Below, in pieces: positions 13,894 through 26,505 of a stretch of 64,000 nucleotides of DNA. The translations under genes were made by a program, and so were the position numbers. The number at the start of each line of letters is the position of its first letter. Within the stretch, counting starts at the first letter, position 1. The DNA is from Kryptolebias marmoratus (lineage: Eukaryota; Chordata; Actinopteri; Cyprinodontiformes; Rivulidae), in NCBI RefSeq assembly GCF_001649575.2, contig NC_051433.1, positions 16,770,188 to 16,834,187 of the forward strand, in the 5' to 3' direction. The notes beneath the pieces are model-generated. The model was not told the origin of the DNA. It saw nothing but the letters and a program-made list of their open reading frames with translations, and ran no database searches.

Positions 13894-13956
13894 TGCACGG
13901 TTTGTAGGTCTTCATTTCAAACTGCTGGCTTTATAAAGTCTCATCTGTCATCTCAT
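13894..13956 (+). other. Isolated C2H2 zinc-finger-like peptide in a short frame
   Basis: In an 81-codon frame (13732-13977) residues 55-75 have the spacing C-x2-C-x3-F-x5-I-x2-H-x3-H, with cysteines at the TGC of 13894 and the TGT of 13903. The upstream residues are hydrophobic and do not look like a finger protein, and a stop follows six residues later. It could be a chance match or a remnant of a transposon-encoded finger; a host gene is not supported. Confidence 0.2.
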
Positions 13957-13977
13957 TCAGAAGGAGTTCTAACGTGA

Positions 13978-14861
13978 TCAAAAATGTTCAAATACACTTG
14001 AGACATTTACGTATTCTTTTTACACCCAGAAGCGTATTCTAAAGGAGCGAGCAGTGTCTGAAACCACCTGTTAGATTTAAGCAAAATGTTATTGTCGCCG
14101 TTGTTTCATTAGATTGACCTTAATAGTGTCTCTGTCTCACACACACACAGGTCACACACATAAACACATGTATCCTAGCCTCTTTTTTTTTGTTATCCTC
14201 AAGGCCTGTTTCACCACTTGTATCCATTTTCAAATCACAATTTAGTACTCTAGGAGTTAAAACTGTAAAACTGTGTGTGTGTGTGTGCGTCAGGGGGAAG
14301 GGTAAAGAGTGTCTAGTAGAAAACCTTTAATCCGGGTGCTGTCAGGCCCAAACCCGGCTTGACGTCCCATTGATGTGGAACAGAACAAAACACAGGGCCC
14401 CTTCCTAAGCTCCCACTGGCTCTCACTTACACACACACACACGCACTGGGCCCTCTCTAAAGCCCCTCAGCTCGGGCCCCCGCCCTCTTAACTGGGATGG
14501 GCATTCCTCAGCCTATAAGCACATGCGTGTGCGTACACAAACTCGCACACTCCCGCACACAAACACATGCATACACAGGCACAGAAACTGAACAGGATCT
14601 TAACTCTTTGAGTGCCATGCTGCAAGCTGCAGGTGGTCACCATTCCAAACTCTGCTGGGTAATATAGGCGGCCATTAATTTAATGAGTGTCTGTGTGCCG
14701 GCGAGGAGGGGGGGGGGGGTTGACTGTGCGGTCTGAGTGCCTTAGCCACCAACGTATTTGTCTTCACAGGTGTACACAGGTACTCTAACACAAATAAATT
14801 ATATATTAGTGAAATGACGGGAAAAGGTAACGAAAGTCAGATGCTTTAATTCGTGATGAAA
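13978..14861. other. CA/TG-rich non-coding stretch
   Basis: Several short CA and TG runs (about 14140-14155, 14274-14287, 14431-14443) and a G-run at 14708-14719. Between them lies complex sequence such as aggcggccattaatttaatg (14667-14686). No exon supported. Confidence 0.4.
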
Positions 14862-15488
14862 GTGATTTTACCTGTGGCGACAACAAATGGCTACTATTGT
14901 TCTTCTGTTTGAACATCTCCGACATCTTAGCTCGGTATCTGTAAAATTAACTGAGTTACAGCCACTTTTGTGTTTGCTGAAGTCAATCAGCTGTGGCAAC
15001 CATCTTGAATCAGGTTGACTCCAAATGTTATTCAATTGCAGATGTAAACCCAATGATGACTTACTGAGAGTTTCATTGAAAATCATTCGCTGGTTCATAA
15101 GATATTTTGCAAACAGACAAATGGAGTTCAGTCCAACAGTTTATGCGGAGGTTTTGAACAAAAATCTTGCACAATATATTGGTGTTCAAAGTATGTGTTG
15201 AAGGTTACACTTAGCTACTAAAATACCAGGTTTCAGCTCACTATCTGTAAAATTGACTGAGTTATAGCCACTTTAGAGATAGATGAGTTTGATTTGTTGT
15301 GGTGGCAGACTTGAACTGGGTTGACTCCAAAAGTTAATGAGTAATAGATGCATATTCAATGATCATTTTCTGAGAATTTTGTCCAAATCTGTCAAGCGGT
15401 TCATGAAATATTTTGCTAACAGACAGACATACGCAAGCACACAGGCAGTTATATCATCGTTTGCCTTTCATGGCAGAGGGTGTTGCTA
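14862..15488 (-). repeat. Family A repeat, tandem dimer
   Basis: Two units in the same orientation, about 14868-15120 and 15170-15425. Each runs from ctgtaaaattaactgagtta / ctgtaaaattgactgagtta to ggttcataagatattttgca / ggttcatgaaatattttgct. The outer end (15455-15480, tcatcgtttgcctttcatgg) is the family A terminus seen near 18990 and 35665. The repeat unit is about 300 bp. Confidence 0.7.
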
Positions 15489-16019
15489 AAACCAAAGTTT
15501 GGAGGAAGATGCATGGCTAAATAGATGTAAAAAGTTACTTATGTAGATTTAAAAAAAATACTGTCAAAGATAACTGGAGCTGCAGAGGACACCGATGTGT
15601 ATTTGGCTGTTATTCTCTGTGTGGCCACTAGGTGGGGATGATCGTATCAGGCAACCGTGAAGCAGAAGGTCCTCCTCAACTTTCACCCAATGTTGACCTA
15701 AAGGTTGAAGCGTGAAGTTTGCCAGCACCCCTTCAGTCAAGCGCTGATGTGGTCCGGTGTGGACAGTGAGGACACAATGCAGCGTCCCTCCTGCTGCACG
15801 TCAAACGTCCACGACCCACCTCACACCTACAGCATGCGGTCAGCTCCTTTCAGTCCGGTTCTTTCAGGACAGAACTGAGCTTCCTCTGGTAATTTACTAA
15901 GATCTTCATCCCAGCGGAGCTAGGATTCCATCCCCCTGCGTTCGGGAATGCCAAAACTCCGAGTGAGATGTTTGTTTGGGCCGGGCCGCCCTCCAGAAAC
16001 ACTCGAGCGGGCCCAACCA
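15489..16019. other. Non-coding stretch, nothing recognised
   Basis: Complex sequence without a supported exon or repeat end. Confidence 0.35.
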
Positions 16020-16133
16020 AAATGTTTTTATTGACGGGTGAAAGCAGTCAGACCGACAGCGGCGATTGGCTGTAATTGGTCGGCAAGTCAGCCGAGTGTT
16101 TGAAATACCCTATGTAAAGTAGCTGCCTTTAAG
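16020..16133. promoter_or_regulatory. Candidate conserved non-coding element
   Basis: Compact complex block just left of a CA tract: gcggcgattggctgtaattg includes a reverse CCAAT (ATTGG) and a TAATTG core, followed by aaataccctatgtaaagtag. Texture-based call only. Confidence 0.22.
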
Positions 16134-16135
16134 AG

Positions 16136-16169
16136 CACACACACACGTGCGCGCACACACACACACACT
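16136..16169. repeat. (CA)n microsatellite with CG interruption
   Basis: CA dinucleotides interrupted by acgtgcgcgc. Confidence 0.9.
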
Positions 16170-18159
16170 CATTGCCCACCCTTGTTTTCCCCCCTTCCAG
16201 TTGCCTTAAGAGAAGCCAGATGGGCCACGGGGAAGCAATCACCTCTCTATTTGTCTTGGTGCTGATCAGGTTAGTGAAGTGTTCTCAGGCCTGGCCAGAA
16301 GTCGACACACTGCTGCTTGTTGTCTCCGCGTGTCTCTCTGCGCCGCCCGACTCGAGCCAGTTGGCCCCGGTCGGACTGCCGTGGGGCGGCAAGCGGAGGG
16401 AAAAACGCTCTGTCCCAAACGTACAAAATTCTGTTTGTCAGACATTTGTTGTAAGACCTGTTGCGGCTGAACGCAGACTTTCCTCTTTGAGCACATCGCG
16501 AGGAGTTACGCAGCCAGTTGTTAATGTGTAAAAACGAAGGCCGGGCTGGAGCTGGAAGCCAACATCTTTCATCTGATGACATGGACACCACCAGTTAGCG
16601 CTAGGTCAGCGGACGGGAGGTGTTCAGGCAGCAGCATGTGGGGAGAACATTCCACCCGTTGAATACACAGATGGTTTGATTTAGGGCGATCAAATGAGCA
16701 CCAGACACAGAGCAGTGACAGTGAACGAAAGCCTCAATGATGCACACACACACACACACACGCATACACACATGTAACGCTGACTGGCCGGGTTAATGGA
16801 GTGACGGAATCCAGAAGGAATTCGTCAAGGACTCAGGGAGTGAACTATTAGGTAGCCCCTCAGTTGCCCTAAAAGAGCGTCCAAAAAAAAAAGCCTCTTC
16901 TTTTGTGCCCCCAACAAGGGCGCTGTGTACTGAAGGTGGAGGCAGAAGGAAGGGAAGGAGACGAAGGAGACATCTCAAAGATTTAAATCTCGGAGCAAAA
17001 TGAAGACAGGGCAAGCCGCACCGAGGCTGGGCAGGGCCGTCGAGGAGAGCGGCTGGCAGTGAAACCTGAGCCCACCTCCCGATTGGCTGGCCCTCCCATG
17101 AACCCCGACCCCTGACTCCGTCTGGGGCTGGTGACCTTGAGTGAAGTCCAGGAGGAGCGTTACACGTCCTCTCAGACCCCACCCCCACACCCCACCCCCC
17201 ACACACCCCCAACACGCATCTCACCCTCTCTCTGGCTCTCCCTCTCTGCCCATTCGTCTCCAGTGGGGGGAGAGGCAGAAATGTCAGCGAGACATTAAAC
17301 AGAGTGCGTCTGTGTGTGCTCTTAAAGTCCAACCTGTCTGATTTCCCTCTCCTCCATCCCTACCCCTCACCTCCCGCTCCCCCCACATCGCCTCCATATA
17401 CGCGTCTCCACAGAGCAATAAATTCATCCTCCTCTCTCCAAATCTCCAAAATCTCTCTTTGTCTTTGTTGGTCCATCAACACCCTCACCACTTTTTCTTT
17501 TTTTTTTTTCCAGCGGATCCGTTCGGGGCTCCATGTGCCCTCTCGTGGTTTGTTATTGCTGCTGTCAGGGCCAGAACGAGCGCGGATTCAGATACAAAAC
17601 ACTTCAGCTTCAATGTTGTTTGACAAATATGCGGTAGCTTTAAAGAGAAATGCAAACCACCCTTTTCACCCCCTCGGGAGCCGTATTTTACTTGTTTAGC
17701 TTTAAATACAAAATAATAAAAAAAATAAAAGAAAAAATAACAAGAATGAATGAAAACAGTTTTTAATCCTCAAACCAAGGTCGTATTTTTGTTGCGTTGT
17801 CTTTAATATCAAAACAGTGGCGTAAAATGTAATTGAGATCACTTATAAAATTAAATAGTTCATGTATTTTCTCCTTTTTTTTGTAAAGTCCTTTGGTAAA
17901 ATCCTTGGTTTTCACCAGTTGAGGGATGAAGCAGCTTTGTTCCATGTTTTACTCAACCGCATCTCACGCTGGTAGCTTTTCAAAAGCAGAGTGTGTGGCC
18001 TGCTCGGTTTTATAAGTTACATTAAGAATTAAATATTCCTGCATTCCTGGTGTCCAATAACTTGTATCACAACTGTCAATACCTTCTTTCTCTTTGGTGT
18101 TGTCCTTCATTTATTACCTGCAGCTGAAATGCAAAAGAGCTATTTTAAGTCTGCGAGTG
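16170..18159. other. GC-rich then AT-rich non-coding stretch
   Basis: 16.2-17.5 kb is pyrimidine-rich and GC-rich, with a C-rich block at 17165-17215 and a CA tract at 16742-16762. The 119-codon frame at 16172 and the 179-codon minus frame at 16793-17332 look like shadows of this composition, with no domain, splice context or family match. 17.7-18.15 kb is AT-rich. Confidence 0.4.
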
Positions 18160-19025
18160 TGCTCACGTGTCTGTTAGCAAAATATCTCATGAACCACTGG
18201 CTGGATTTCGTTGAAACGCTCAGGATGTAATCATTGGATGAACATCTACAGCTGATTACCTATAAGAGTCAACGCGATTCAAGATGGCCGCCGCAGCTAA
18301 GCCAACCTAGGAAGCACAAAAATGGCTATAACTCAGCTAATTTGACAGATATCGAGCCATGCTTTGGTGTGGTAGTAGTCAAGACTGATTCTCAACACAT
18401 ATTCTGAGTGCTAACAGATCGCAGAACATCTTAGTTTAAAAAGGATCATTAACTATTTGTAGTCAACTCTGTCTGTTGGTTCTAATGAAAGTTTTAGGAA
18501 ATAATCATTGTAACTGTTTTTTTTGTAGCCAACCCAGATCAAGATGGCTGCCACAGCAAAATTCACAGATATTGTGTTAAAATTTGATGTGGTTGGAGCT
18601 GAGAGTCATTCACACCACCTGCTCCAAGTGCGAGTCGCTTTGCAAGATCTTTGCTTGAAAGTCGAGCATTAACGGTTGAAGTAAACTCTCTTTGTCTTTT
18701 AGCAAAATATCTCATGAACCAATGGATGAATTTTAATGCCACTTTCAGGAAGCAATCATTAGATGTACCTCTACAGCTGATTAACTGTCGAGTCAATCCA
18801 ATTCTAGACGGCCGCCACGGCGAGTCGACTTTGACCAACACGAAAACAGCGATAACTCAGTTTCACGGACATCGGGCTAAAATTTGAATTTTGATGAGCG
18901 GGACATCTCGTGATATTGCACGATGTAGTTTATTTTCAAGTCGTGAAAATGACTTTGTCATTTCTCAACACAAGATGATTTTAACTTAGAAGTCTGGCAC
19001 GGAAGGTGTTGGGCGATCCTTTCAG
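18160..19025 (+). repeat. Family A repeat, three units plus tail (longest copy)
   Basis: Units start near 18170 (tctgttagcaaaatatctca), near 18470 (degraded; gtctgttggttctaatgaaa) and near 18695 (ttagcaaaatatctcatgaa). Each continues through gattcaagatggccgccgc-like sequence. Unit 1 then has gagtgctaacagatcgcaga. The tail has aagatgattttaacttagaa and ends tctggcacggaaggtgttgg, matching the tail at 35640-35670. Confidence 0.75.
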
Positions 19026-19144
19026 CTTTTTTATCTTGAATCGTTATTTCCACTTCTGAAAGGAAAACAAACGTGTTCGAGGACTACTTGCTGCTTTTCG
19101 TCCAGCTCAGTTAATCCACAGATATGAGCCCTCTATCCAGTGAT

Positions 19145-19147
<3 letters not shown>

Positions 19148-19208
<61 letters not shown>
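19148..19208. repeat. (CA)n microsatellite, 30 units
   Basis: Uninterrupted CA over 61 bp, the longest perfect dinucleotide run of this type in the window. Confidence 0.97.
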
Positions 19209-19211
<3 letters not shown>

Positions 19212-20777
19212 TTCTGGCCTACACATAAATTTGAGCTCGTCACGGTGTTCCTGTGCCGTCCCGCTCCAGAACACGGAAGCAGAGAGCAGCGCCGTACAGC
19301 TGAGGGGTGTTTATTTTATTGAATGTTTATTTCACTCTGTAAAACATGCCACTCAGGGACCTCGTGGAGCGATGCACTCAGACCCCCCCCTCCATACCCC
19401 ACACACCCTTCTCTGCCCGTGCCAGAGTAAACAGCGTGTATGCTGAGAGTGTTTCCTTCACTAGTCTGTGTAGATGTGTAATCCATCCAGTCAGGCATTG
19501 TAAACAACATCTCTAGGTGTTTATAAATACTGCCCGACCACTCTAATGAATTTATGGTAATGCCTTGTTCTACTGCTTCTGCTGAGTGTGTGTCCGCGCG
19601 GATGTGTGTGAGGTGCGAGCGCGCACCGGATGACAGGAGTTGGGAAACGGATTCGACTGGTTTCTGATGTTTTTTTTGAATGGGCGGGCTGGTTTATTTC
19701 CTGGTGCAGAGCCTAGTTAAAAGCTTCAAAACCCCGTGACAGCATCAAGAGATGAGTGACTGTTCGGAGCCGGTGAGCCACGGTGCCAAGTCCATTAGCA
19801 GCCACCTCGGTTTTCTCCCCTTCGCCACACTGCAACTCACCACAGCGAGAACTGATCTTTCAATAATGAGGCTTAGATTCCTGCAAAACTTTGTCCCACT
19901 CTTTAAGACTTTGATGTATTTTTTTTTAACACATCACCATTTTATTAAACTTGCCATTAACTTGTCGGAGTCTTTTTTTTGTTTTCCGCCGTATTTTCTT
20001 GTTTCGAACAAAGAAGGCAAAACTTCATTTTCACAGTCGGAAACACACCGAGGAGCAAGCCAAGGTGTCACTTTTTGAACCGGAGCACCGCGTCAAGAAC
20101 AATTTTGCATTTCTCAGCATCATGAAAGAGATTTTGATCGGCACGAATTCTCATGAATTTGTATTTTTTTCTTTTTAAATAAGTTTTTGCAGGACATTTC
20201 TAAACAGAATGACAAACTGACATAATAAACCTGTCACTTACTTCACCATACCTTTGCCCTAAATGTTTAAAGATCATTAACTACTACTTATAAGGAGCAA
20301 CCTTAGATTGTAACCCCAGACAACCTTATGAAGAGCTGGGCTCTGGCATCGCAAAATACATTATTTTTTTTAAAGTCTAACAGAATCTGAAGAGAAACTC
20401 TCTCAATGTGACTCCTTCTAAAGGCCATGTTGCCTGCAGGTCTGCCTTCACTAAATAGACCATACTTCATGGACCCCCAACATATTACTACAGTATTACA
20501 AAGGGGTTAAACCAGTCACCAGCTTCAGGGCAACAATTTCATGCTGTTATAGTTTATTTCAGTTTGTGTGGTTTGATGTCCTCAGATCCGACATCATAGT
20601 CCCTCTGCTGGGTACTTTTTGTGGGAGTCACACGTCTCAATGAAGTGACAGTGTTGAGGAGTCATACAACCAATGGCCAAAACATGGGTTTTAGGGAAGC
20701 AATGAAGTTTCTGTCCTTGATCTAGAACATAGTACCAGCTCTGTACCCGAACCAAAGGGCTACTTTTTCAACTACTC
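19209..20777. other. Non-coding stretch, nothing recognised
   Basis: Complex sequence at 19.6-19.9 kb, AT-rich afterwards. The frames at 19752-20178 contain no recognisable domain. Confidence 0.4.
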
Positions 20778-21185
20778 CTTATGTGGAGCAGTGGTGGTTT
20801 GAGCTGTTGACTTCCAGGAAGAAGGTTGTAGGATCGCTTCCCAACCCGGGGCCTTTCTGGGTGGAGTTTACATGTTCTCCCTGAGCTCACGTGGGTTTAC
20901 TCTGAGTACTCCAGTTTTGTCCCACAGACCAAAAACATGCATGTTAACTGGTTGGTAACTCTAAGATTCTAAGATTGTCCCTCGGTGTGAGTAAGAGGGT
21001 GAATGGTTGTCCGTCTTGTTTGTCTCTATGTGTCCCTGTGATGGACACACAGAGACATAGAGACCCTGCTTCAGGGTCGCCCTGCCTCTTGCAAAGAGAC
21101 TGCTGGAGATAGACACCAGCTCCCTTTATCCACTTTTCCAGAAAGGAAAAGTGGGTAAAGAAAACAGAAGGAAGGATGGATGACC
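20778..21185 (-). repeat. Family C repeat, near full length
   Basis: Reverse complement of the 10955-11276 copy. From the right: catccatccttccttctg, ggagctggtgtctatctcca, caaacaagacggacaaccat, aacatgcatgtttttggtct, gggagaacatgtaaactcca. Confidence 0.75.
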
Positions 21186-22566
21186 TTGCGCAACTTGGCT
21201 TACAACCACGTCCCATGTAGAGAAAGGGACATCAGGCCTCTTTCTACAGACCAATTAATTCCTGCACTGATAGTTTGTTTTGATGTTTTCTTTTTTGTTT
21301 CATGTTCCTAGTCCAAAATCGACTCAATATGTTTGAATATAAATCCATGACAACACATGTATCATTACCAAATCCTACTATATCTTTTTATCAACTTGTT
21401 TGCTTTTGAAACATACAAATTGAGATTGTTTTTGGTTTTTATGTCCTGCAGGCCTCGCTGATCCGAGCTTAACTTGCTTCAGAGGAAAAGAAACATGACA
21501 ATTTTTGGATTATTTTGACTACAACAACTATACAGATGACAGATGTTGTGCTACTCATCACAAATTAATAAGTGTCAAAGGTTACCGAGGACATTTGATT
21601 TTAGATCATTTCAAATTTGTAGTATTGGCGCAGAAGAACATCTTTTTGTGATCTTGGTCATAGCTGTGAGAAAAGTTCTCTATTTGATTGATTGTTTGTG
21701 AGAATGTCAGCAGGTGAGGTTCCTGTAGGGAAAAAAGTGCATTAGGGAATGATTCCTGCGGGCGCTGCCATGAAAGCGCAAAAAGACAGTGAGGTATGTG
21801 TGTGTGTGTGTCCACTTAAAAACAAACACACCTGAGAGTGTGGAAGGAGTTATCTCTATTTCCTGAAGTCAGTTTTATACAACTAATGTCACCCAGTCAT
21901 TTCTAATGATAAATCAGTTTTGACCGAGAAGCTCAGGGAAACACACAAAGCTGAATGAAAGTGATGTAAATTTATTTTGTCTGTTCAGGTTACCTGCCTT
22001 AACAAAGTCGTGGAACCTGATGCAGATCAGACTGAAGGAAAAAGACTCTTTTTTTCAGAGAGAGAACTTCTAAAATGGTCAAACTTGACAGAAACCCAGT
22101 AGCAAAGTTAATTCAAAATGAGACAGAAGCAACATATTAAACGCTGCTTTGAAATAAATAAGTGCTCATTGTTAATTTAACTTATTAACATGTTTTGTAA
22201 AATGTCAGGACCTAGGTTTAAGTTTAGTGCTGTGGTGCATCATCTTCTCTGTTTTTTCCAGCTTTGTAAAGGCAATTAGAGAAACTTTTTTATCTTGAGT
22301 CAAGAAGATTCAACAAAGTGAAATGTTTCATTGTGTTTCTATCGATTTAAGTTGAATATAACTATTTTTCTTTTTATGGAAGCGTAATTGCACACTTAAC
22401 ATAATCATACCTTGAGACTTCATTCTTTGAAAGCTAATCTTTTCTGGTAAAATGCTTAAACAAAAAACTGTGTGTTTGCTCTTCAGTGGCACCTGCGGTG
22501 TGTTATGTGGGATTTGTTGATTTGATTATTTTGTGCAAATGCATGAACTTGTGTGTCCGCGCGTGC
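21186..22566. other. AT-rich non-coding stretch, nothing recognised
   Basis: No exon, repeat end or RNA gene seen; a short TG run lies at about 21797-21811. Confidence 0.4.
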
Positions 22567-22588
22567 ATGTGTGTGTGTGTGTGTGTGT
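22567..22588. repeat. (TG)n microsatellite
   Basis: About ten TG units. Confidence 0.9.
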
Positions 22589-22619
22589 ATTCGTTGTGTT
22601 CAGACTAAGCCGTCATGAC

Positions 22620-22760
22620 TCCCCCCTCATCAGGCCTGACAGGTGTTATTACATTGAAATGAGAGCAGTGATGTATGCATCTGTAATGTGGACCTGTCCT
22701 CTTCTGCTTGATGGAACCTGACGCTCCTCATTATTGTGACATGTTTGAGGAAAGAACAAA
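22620..22760. promoter_or_regulatory. Candidate conserved non-coding element
   Basis: Complex, non-repetitive block with gacaggtgttattacattga, gcatctgtaatgtggacctg and cctcattattgtgacatgtt. Texture-based. Confidence 0.22.
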
Positions 22761-24303
22761 GTACCAACACTTTGCCTGAAGTGCAGATCATAAGGCATTG
22801 TGAAGCCTCATAAGCACATCTCACGAGGACGTCGATGGAAAGTGGTACATCGCATTTTGAAATTCCTTCAAAGTGCGAACAAATCTGATGTCAGTTCCAT
22901 TTAGCGCAGACGAAGAAAGTTTTTGTTGCACTTTTAGACAAGAATGTTGTAACAGCACAGAAAGAATAATAGGAACTAATGGATTTTATTTGGAACAATT
23001 AACAACAATCACAAGTTCAACATAAAATAAAGATATATATTTTACCAGTTTCAAGTAATGATATGAAACCCTGAGTTTGGCATCCAGCCATTGCCTTTTT
23101 AGTATTTTTTGGTGTCAGAAGTTACCATTTTTGAGAAAAGGTAGATCTTAGAAGGGAAACAGTTTATCAATATCAATGAGTGTAACGTAATATTGAATTG
23201 TGGAGGAAAAAAAATTATTGACTTGGAAATCTTTTGGAACCAGAGATGTGGCATTGCACTACGAAGCACCTCAGCATTGGCTCACATCTGATTTAACTAT
23301 AGCCTCCAGCTACACAACTCTGGATACCTTTTGAATAAATACCCCCTCCCCCCATTAAAAAAAAAAAATCTTTCCAGATGAGAAGTGAAAACTCCAACAA
23401 CAAAGCTAAAATATCCACGTTACTCCAGCAGTTGGGGATATTGTTTATATTAACCCATCCAAACACAAAAGGAAGAACAATCTAGGTTATGCCAAAACAA
23501 TTGTAGCTCCTTTTTCTGACACTATTTCAACCATTTTCTCTCAAGCTTTAACTTTTTTTGTGCACAATCAGAGGGACAGGATAGGACCAAACATAGAAAA
23601 AAAGTTTAAATGGCTGTAGTTCAGAAAACATAACAATGTTAGCTACACACAATGAGCCATAATCCAATGAGATATGCTTTCTTTTTTGCATGAAATCAAA
23701 AAATAAAATAAAAAAAAGCTGAAAAGAAATTTAATTTAGCAACGTTTGTTGTTCTATTTTAAGCGAGTTGACATTTTGAAGTCTTTCCAAATAGTTTTGT
23801 TCAGTTTGGTTTTCCGGTGTTATTTTTATTTGTTTATTAATAAAAAGCATAGCTATGTTTTGAACATACCATCCAAAATATTAAGCAGCTGTAACCCATG
23901 CAGAAGCACAATGTCAGAATTGATTTCTTGTTGTTTATCATCTCTTTGCTTATTTGCCATTTCAAAAATTGTGTTTAAGTCTGTCAAAATTGTGAGGTTT
24001 TTTTTCTCTGGAGCAGCCTTTAGTTATAAACCTAAGTTGAACTCAGGAGTTAGCGTGAACGGTTGTTGTTCTCTATGTGTGTGTGTCTATGTTGAGTCTT
24101 TCTCAACACAAGTAAAGAGAACCTGAGTATCAATGTGTTTCTTCACAAAAAATCATGATGTGCTACTTTCTGTATCTCAGCAGTGGTTGCCTTCTTATTC
24201 ACCAGAGTAAAACACTCACATTGTACCTTTGTAGTGTCATAAGGTGTGTGTGTAAGTGTATAGCCTATGTGTGTGTGTCTTAAAAAAAACGTTAATTTGA
24301 GTT
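22761..24303. other. AT-rich non-coding stretch, nothing recognised
   Basis: Includes a C/A-rich run at 23340-23370. The 126-codon frame at 23746 is hydrophobic AT-rich sequence and not supported. Confidence 0.4.
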
Positions 24304-24760
24304 TGCAGGTACCAAGGTGGGGCAAAACTGATGAGCTGGACAAAGATTGGTTACCTGATGAAACTGCAGAGCATAAGATGACACTATATCAGGGAAGATG
24401 TTGTCCATCCTCTGTTAATCCCAACCATGGAGATATAAGGAAATGATAGACCAAGAGTCGCCGCCTTCTCTTGTTGTTGGGAATTGAAGCCAGTAGGACA
24501 CGTTTTACAGAACCTGCCATGTTGTAGTTTTGGACCCAGAATTTGCACATAGGGGATGTGGGGCCTTAGAACCGACCTATTCTCGGCACACAATCACGGT
24601 GAACCTAAAACTTTAACTGGGACCATCCTGTAGGGATGCTGTACCGGCCCAGGCTTCAACTTCCTGGTTTCGTAAAGAGTCCAGTTTTTCATTACATGTC
24701 GATGATCCCAGCCAACCACACCCTCGATCTGCTGTGCCACGTCAGCACTGATACTTGTAC
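24304..24760. repeat. Possible degraded interspersed repeat, unclassified
   Basis: Unlike its AT-rich neighbours this block is GC-balanced and has the texture of a fish repeat (tagttttggacccagaattt; ggcacacaatcacggtgaac). No second copy was seen in the window. Minus-strand frame 24384-24593 (69 codons, core FNSQQQEKAATLGLSF) lacks a recognised domain. Confidence 0.25.
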
Positions 24761-26364
24761 TTGTTATCTTGTTGTAAAATGTTTGTAGGGGCGTGCTACC
24801 GTTTATTTAGAAATCTTTTTCCCACTATTTTTGTCAGCCAGTTAGGTAAAATTGTGTCTTTTGGTTCTTTTTTTAAATTTTTGGTAGGTAAAGGAATACA
24901 TGATGGTTTAATTTTGCTTGCTGTTTGACATATATAAATGTATATATATATATATTTATGGTAAATCATCAACTTGTTTTTTGAGATGTGAGGAAAACGA
25001 ACCGTGTTCATGTAAATCCTGGCCGAGGTTGTGTGAAGAACTGGTTGAAGATGTGCTAACCTCGCTGTTTTCAGCTGTGAAAGTTTAAAGCTTTGATTTG
25101 GTGGAGAAGAAGAATGTTGCTGAACTTTGAGAAACTGTATTTCACAATAAATGATAATCAATTTCTAATCCTTAACTAAATAGTTTTGGTGCCTAACTCT
25201 AATCAAATTATGAATAAAAAGTGAGGGGTGAAAGGCCTCACAAATAGCTTACAAGAATTTGGAAATTAATTTTTTAAGATGAAACATTCTCTACTTATTT
25301 CATTACCACTCCTTTAGCCTTCTGCAGCCCTATTTGTTGGAAATGTGCATTCTCAAGCAGAATAATGAACATGGCCATGCATGCTGCCACAGTGAAGACA
25401 CATTGGGATATTTTTGTGTTGTTGTTTCTTGTTTTAGAAAATACAGCATGTCTGCAATTTATTCACCTTTTTTATAAAATCACCATCTTTCTGCTCATGA
25501 AATTAAAGTTTTGATGCACTACATCTGCTTCAGTAACTGAAAAATTTGAAATAAATAATAAAAACACAATGAAATAATAACAATAACACCTCAAACAAAC
25601 ACTTCAAGCATCTCTTGAGTGATTTATTTTTGTTGCATTCAGTCCATCTTTTTGATAATTCATTGTGAGTGTGAGCATTTTGCCGAGTCCCCTGAGAGAC
25701 GGCTTGAAAGAACAGTGACAACCCAAGTGTACTGGTGAAGAAAGTATCCACATTTTATTACCCGTCATTCCTTTATCTGTGGAAGTGAAAGGGTCTATTC
25801 ACTTGGCTGGGCTTCTGCAGCGCGCAAGCCCGCAGACAGACGATCCCACGTGTGCTGCCTGAGTTTGTCCACGCTCGCGCCAACAATCGAGAGGGACAAA
25901 GGTGAGCCGACTGATTTGTTGCAATCGCTAAAATAATAGAGCAATTTCTTTCCTTAATGCTCACCGTGTGCCTTCGACTCACAGACACCACAAACACACT
26001 CAGATGGCCGGGTCTGCCGAGAACAGGCTGTTCGCTCGAATCGTCCTCAAACAATGAAAGTGCTGAACAGATCACATCAATCTCTCTCAGGAGAAATATT
26101 AGTCAACCCCCCACCCCACCCCCCGTGACACACACACACATGCTGGAGGAGGACAAGGTTGCATGTGTGTCTCTTAGCCGGTACTTTCACATATCTGTAT
26201 GTCTTCTGTGGACATGTGAAGGTAGTGGAAAAAAGATATATTTTCAGCTTGTCTTAAATTTACTTCAAGATAAACAGACTAGGATTCCACAACCATAAAT
26301 GTCCTGATAAGACATAAAACACACTAACTGTACATTATAAGTGACTGTACATAAACTACATATT
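24761..26364. other. AT-rich non-coding stretch, nothing recognised
   Basis: TA tract at about 24928-24955. Nothing else supported; the 121-codon minus frame at 24796-25161 crosses the TA tract and has no family resemblance. Confidence 0.4.
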
Positions 26365-26505
26365 CTTGGTCCAGCTCAGACTAGCCTGAAGCTCATCAAT
26401 TCTCTAAACTGAGGTTGATCAAAAAGCTCTAAACAACAGGTAGTTTAATCATTTTTTTTACCACTTTTCTACAGAACTCCAAATCAAATATTCTGATCTA
26501 CTTAT
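26365..26505. repeat. Family B element, right-half fragment
   Basis: ctctaaactgaggttgatca near 26403, then acaacaggtagtttaatca, then a decayed end tctacagaactccaaatcaa. The order agrees with the right halves of the copies at 54 and 58 kb. Confidence 0.45.

Noticed and set aside
16793..17332. 179-codon minus-strand frame in GC-rich DNA
   Set aside because: Composition-driven (long purine/pyrimidine-skewed tracts), no domain, no splice context, overlapped by other frames.
19140..19322. Frame with a long HTHTHT run
   Set aside because: Translation of the (CA)n microsatellite.
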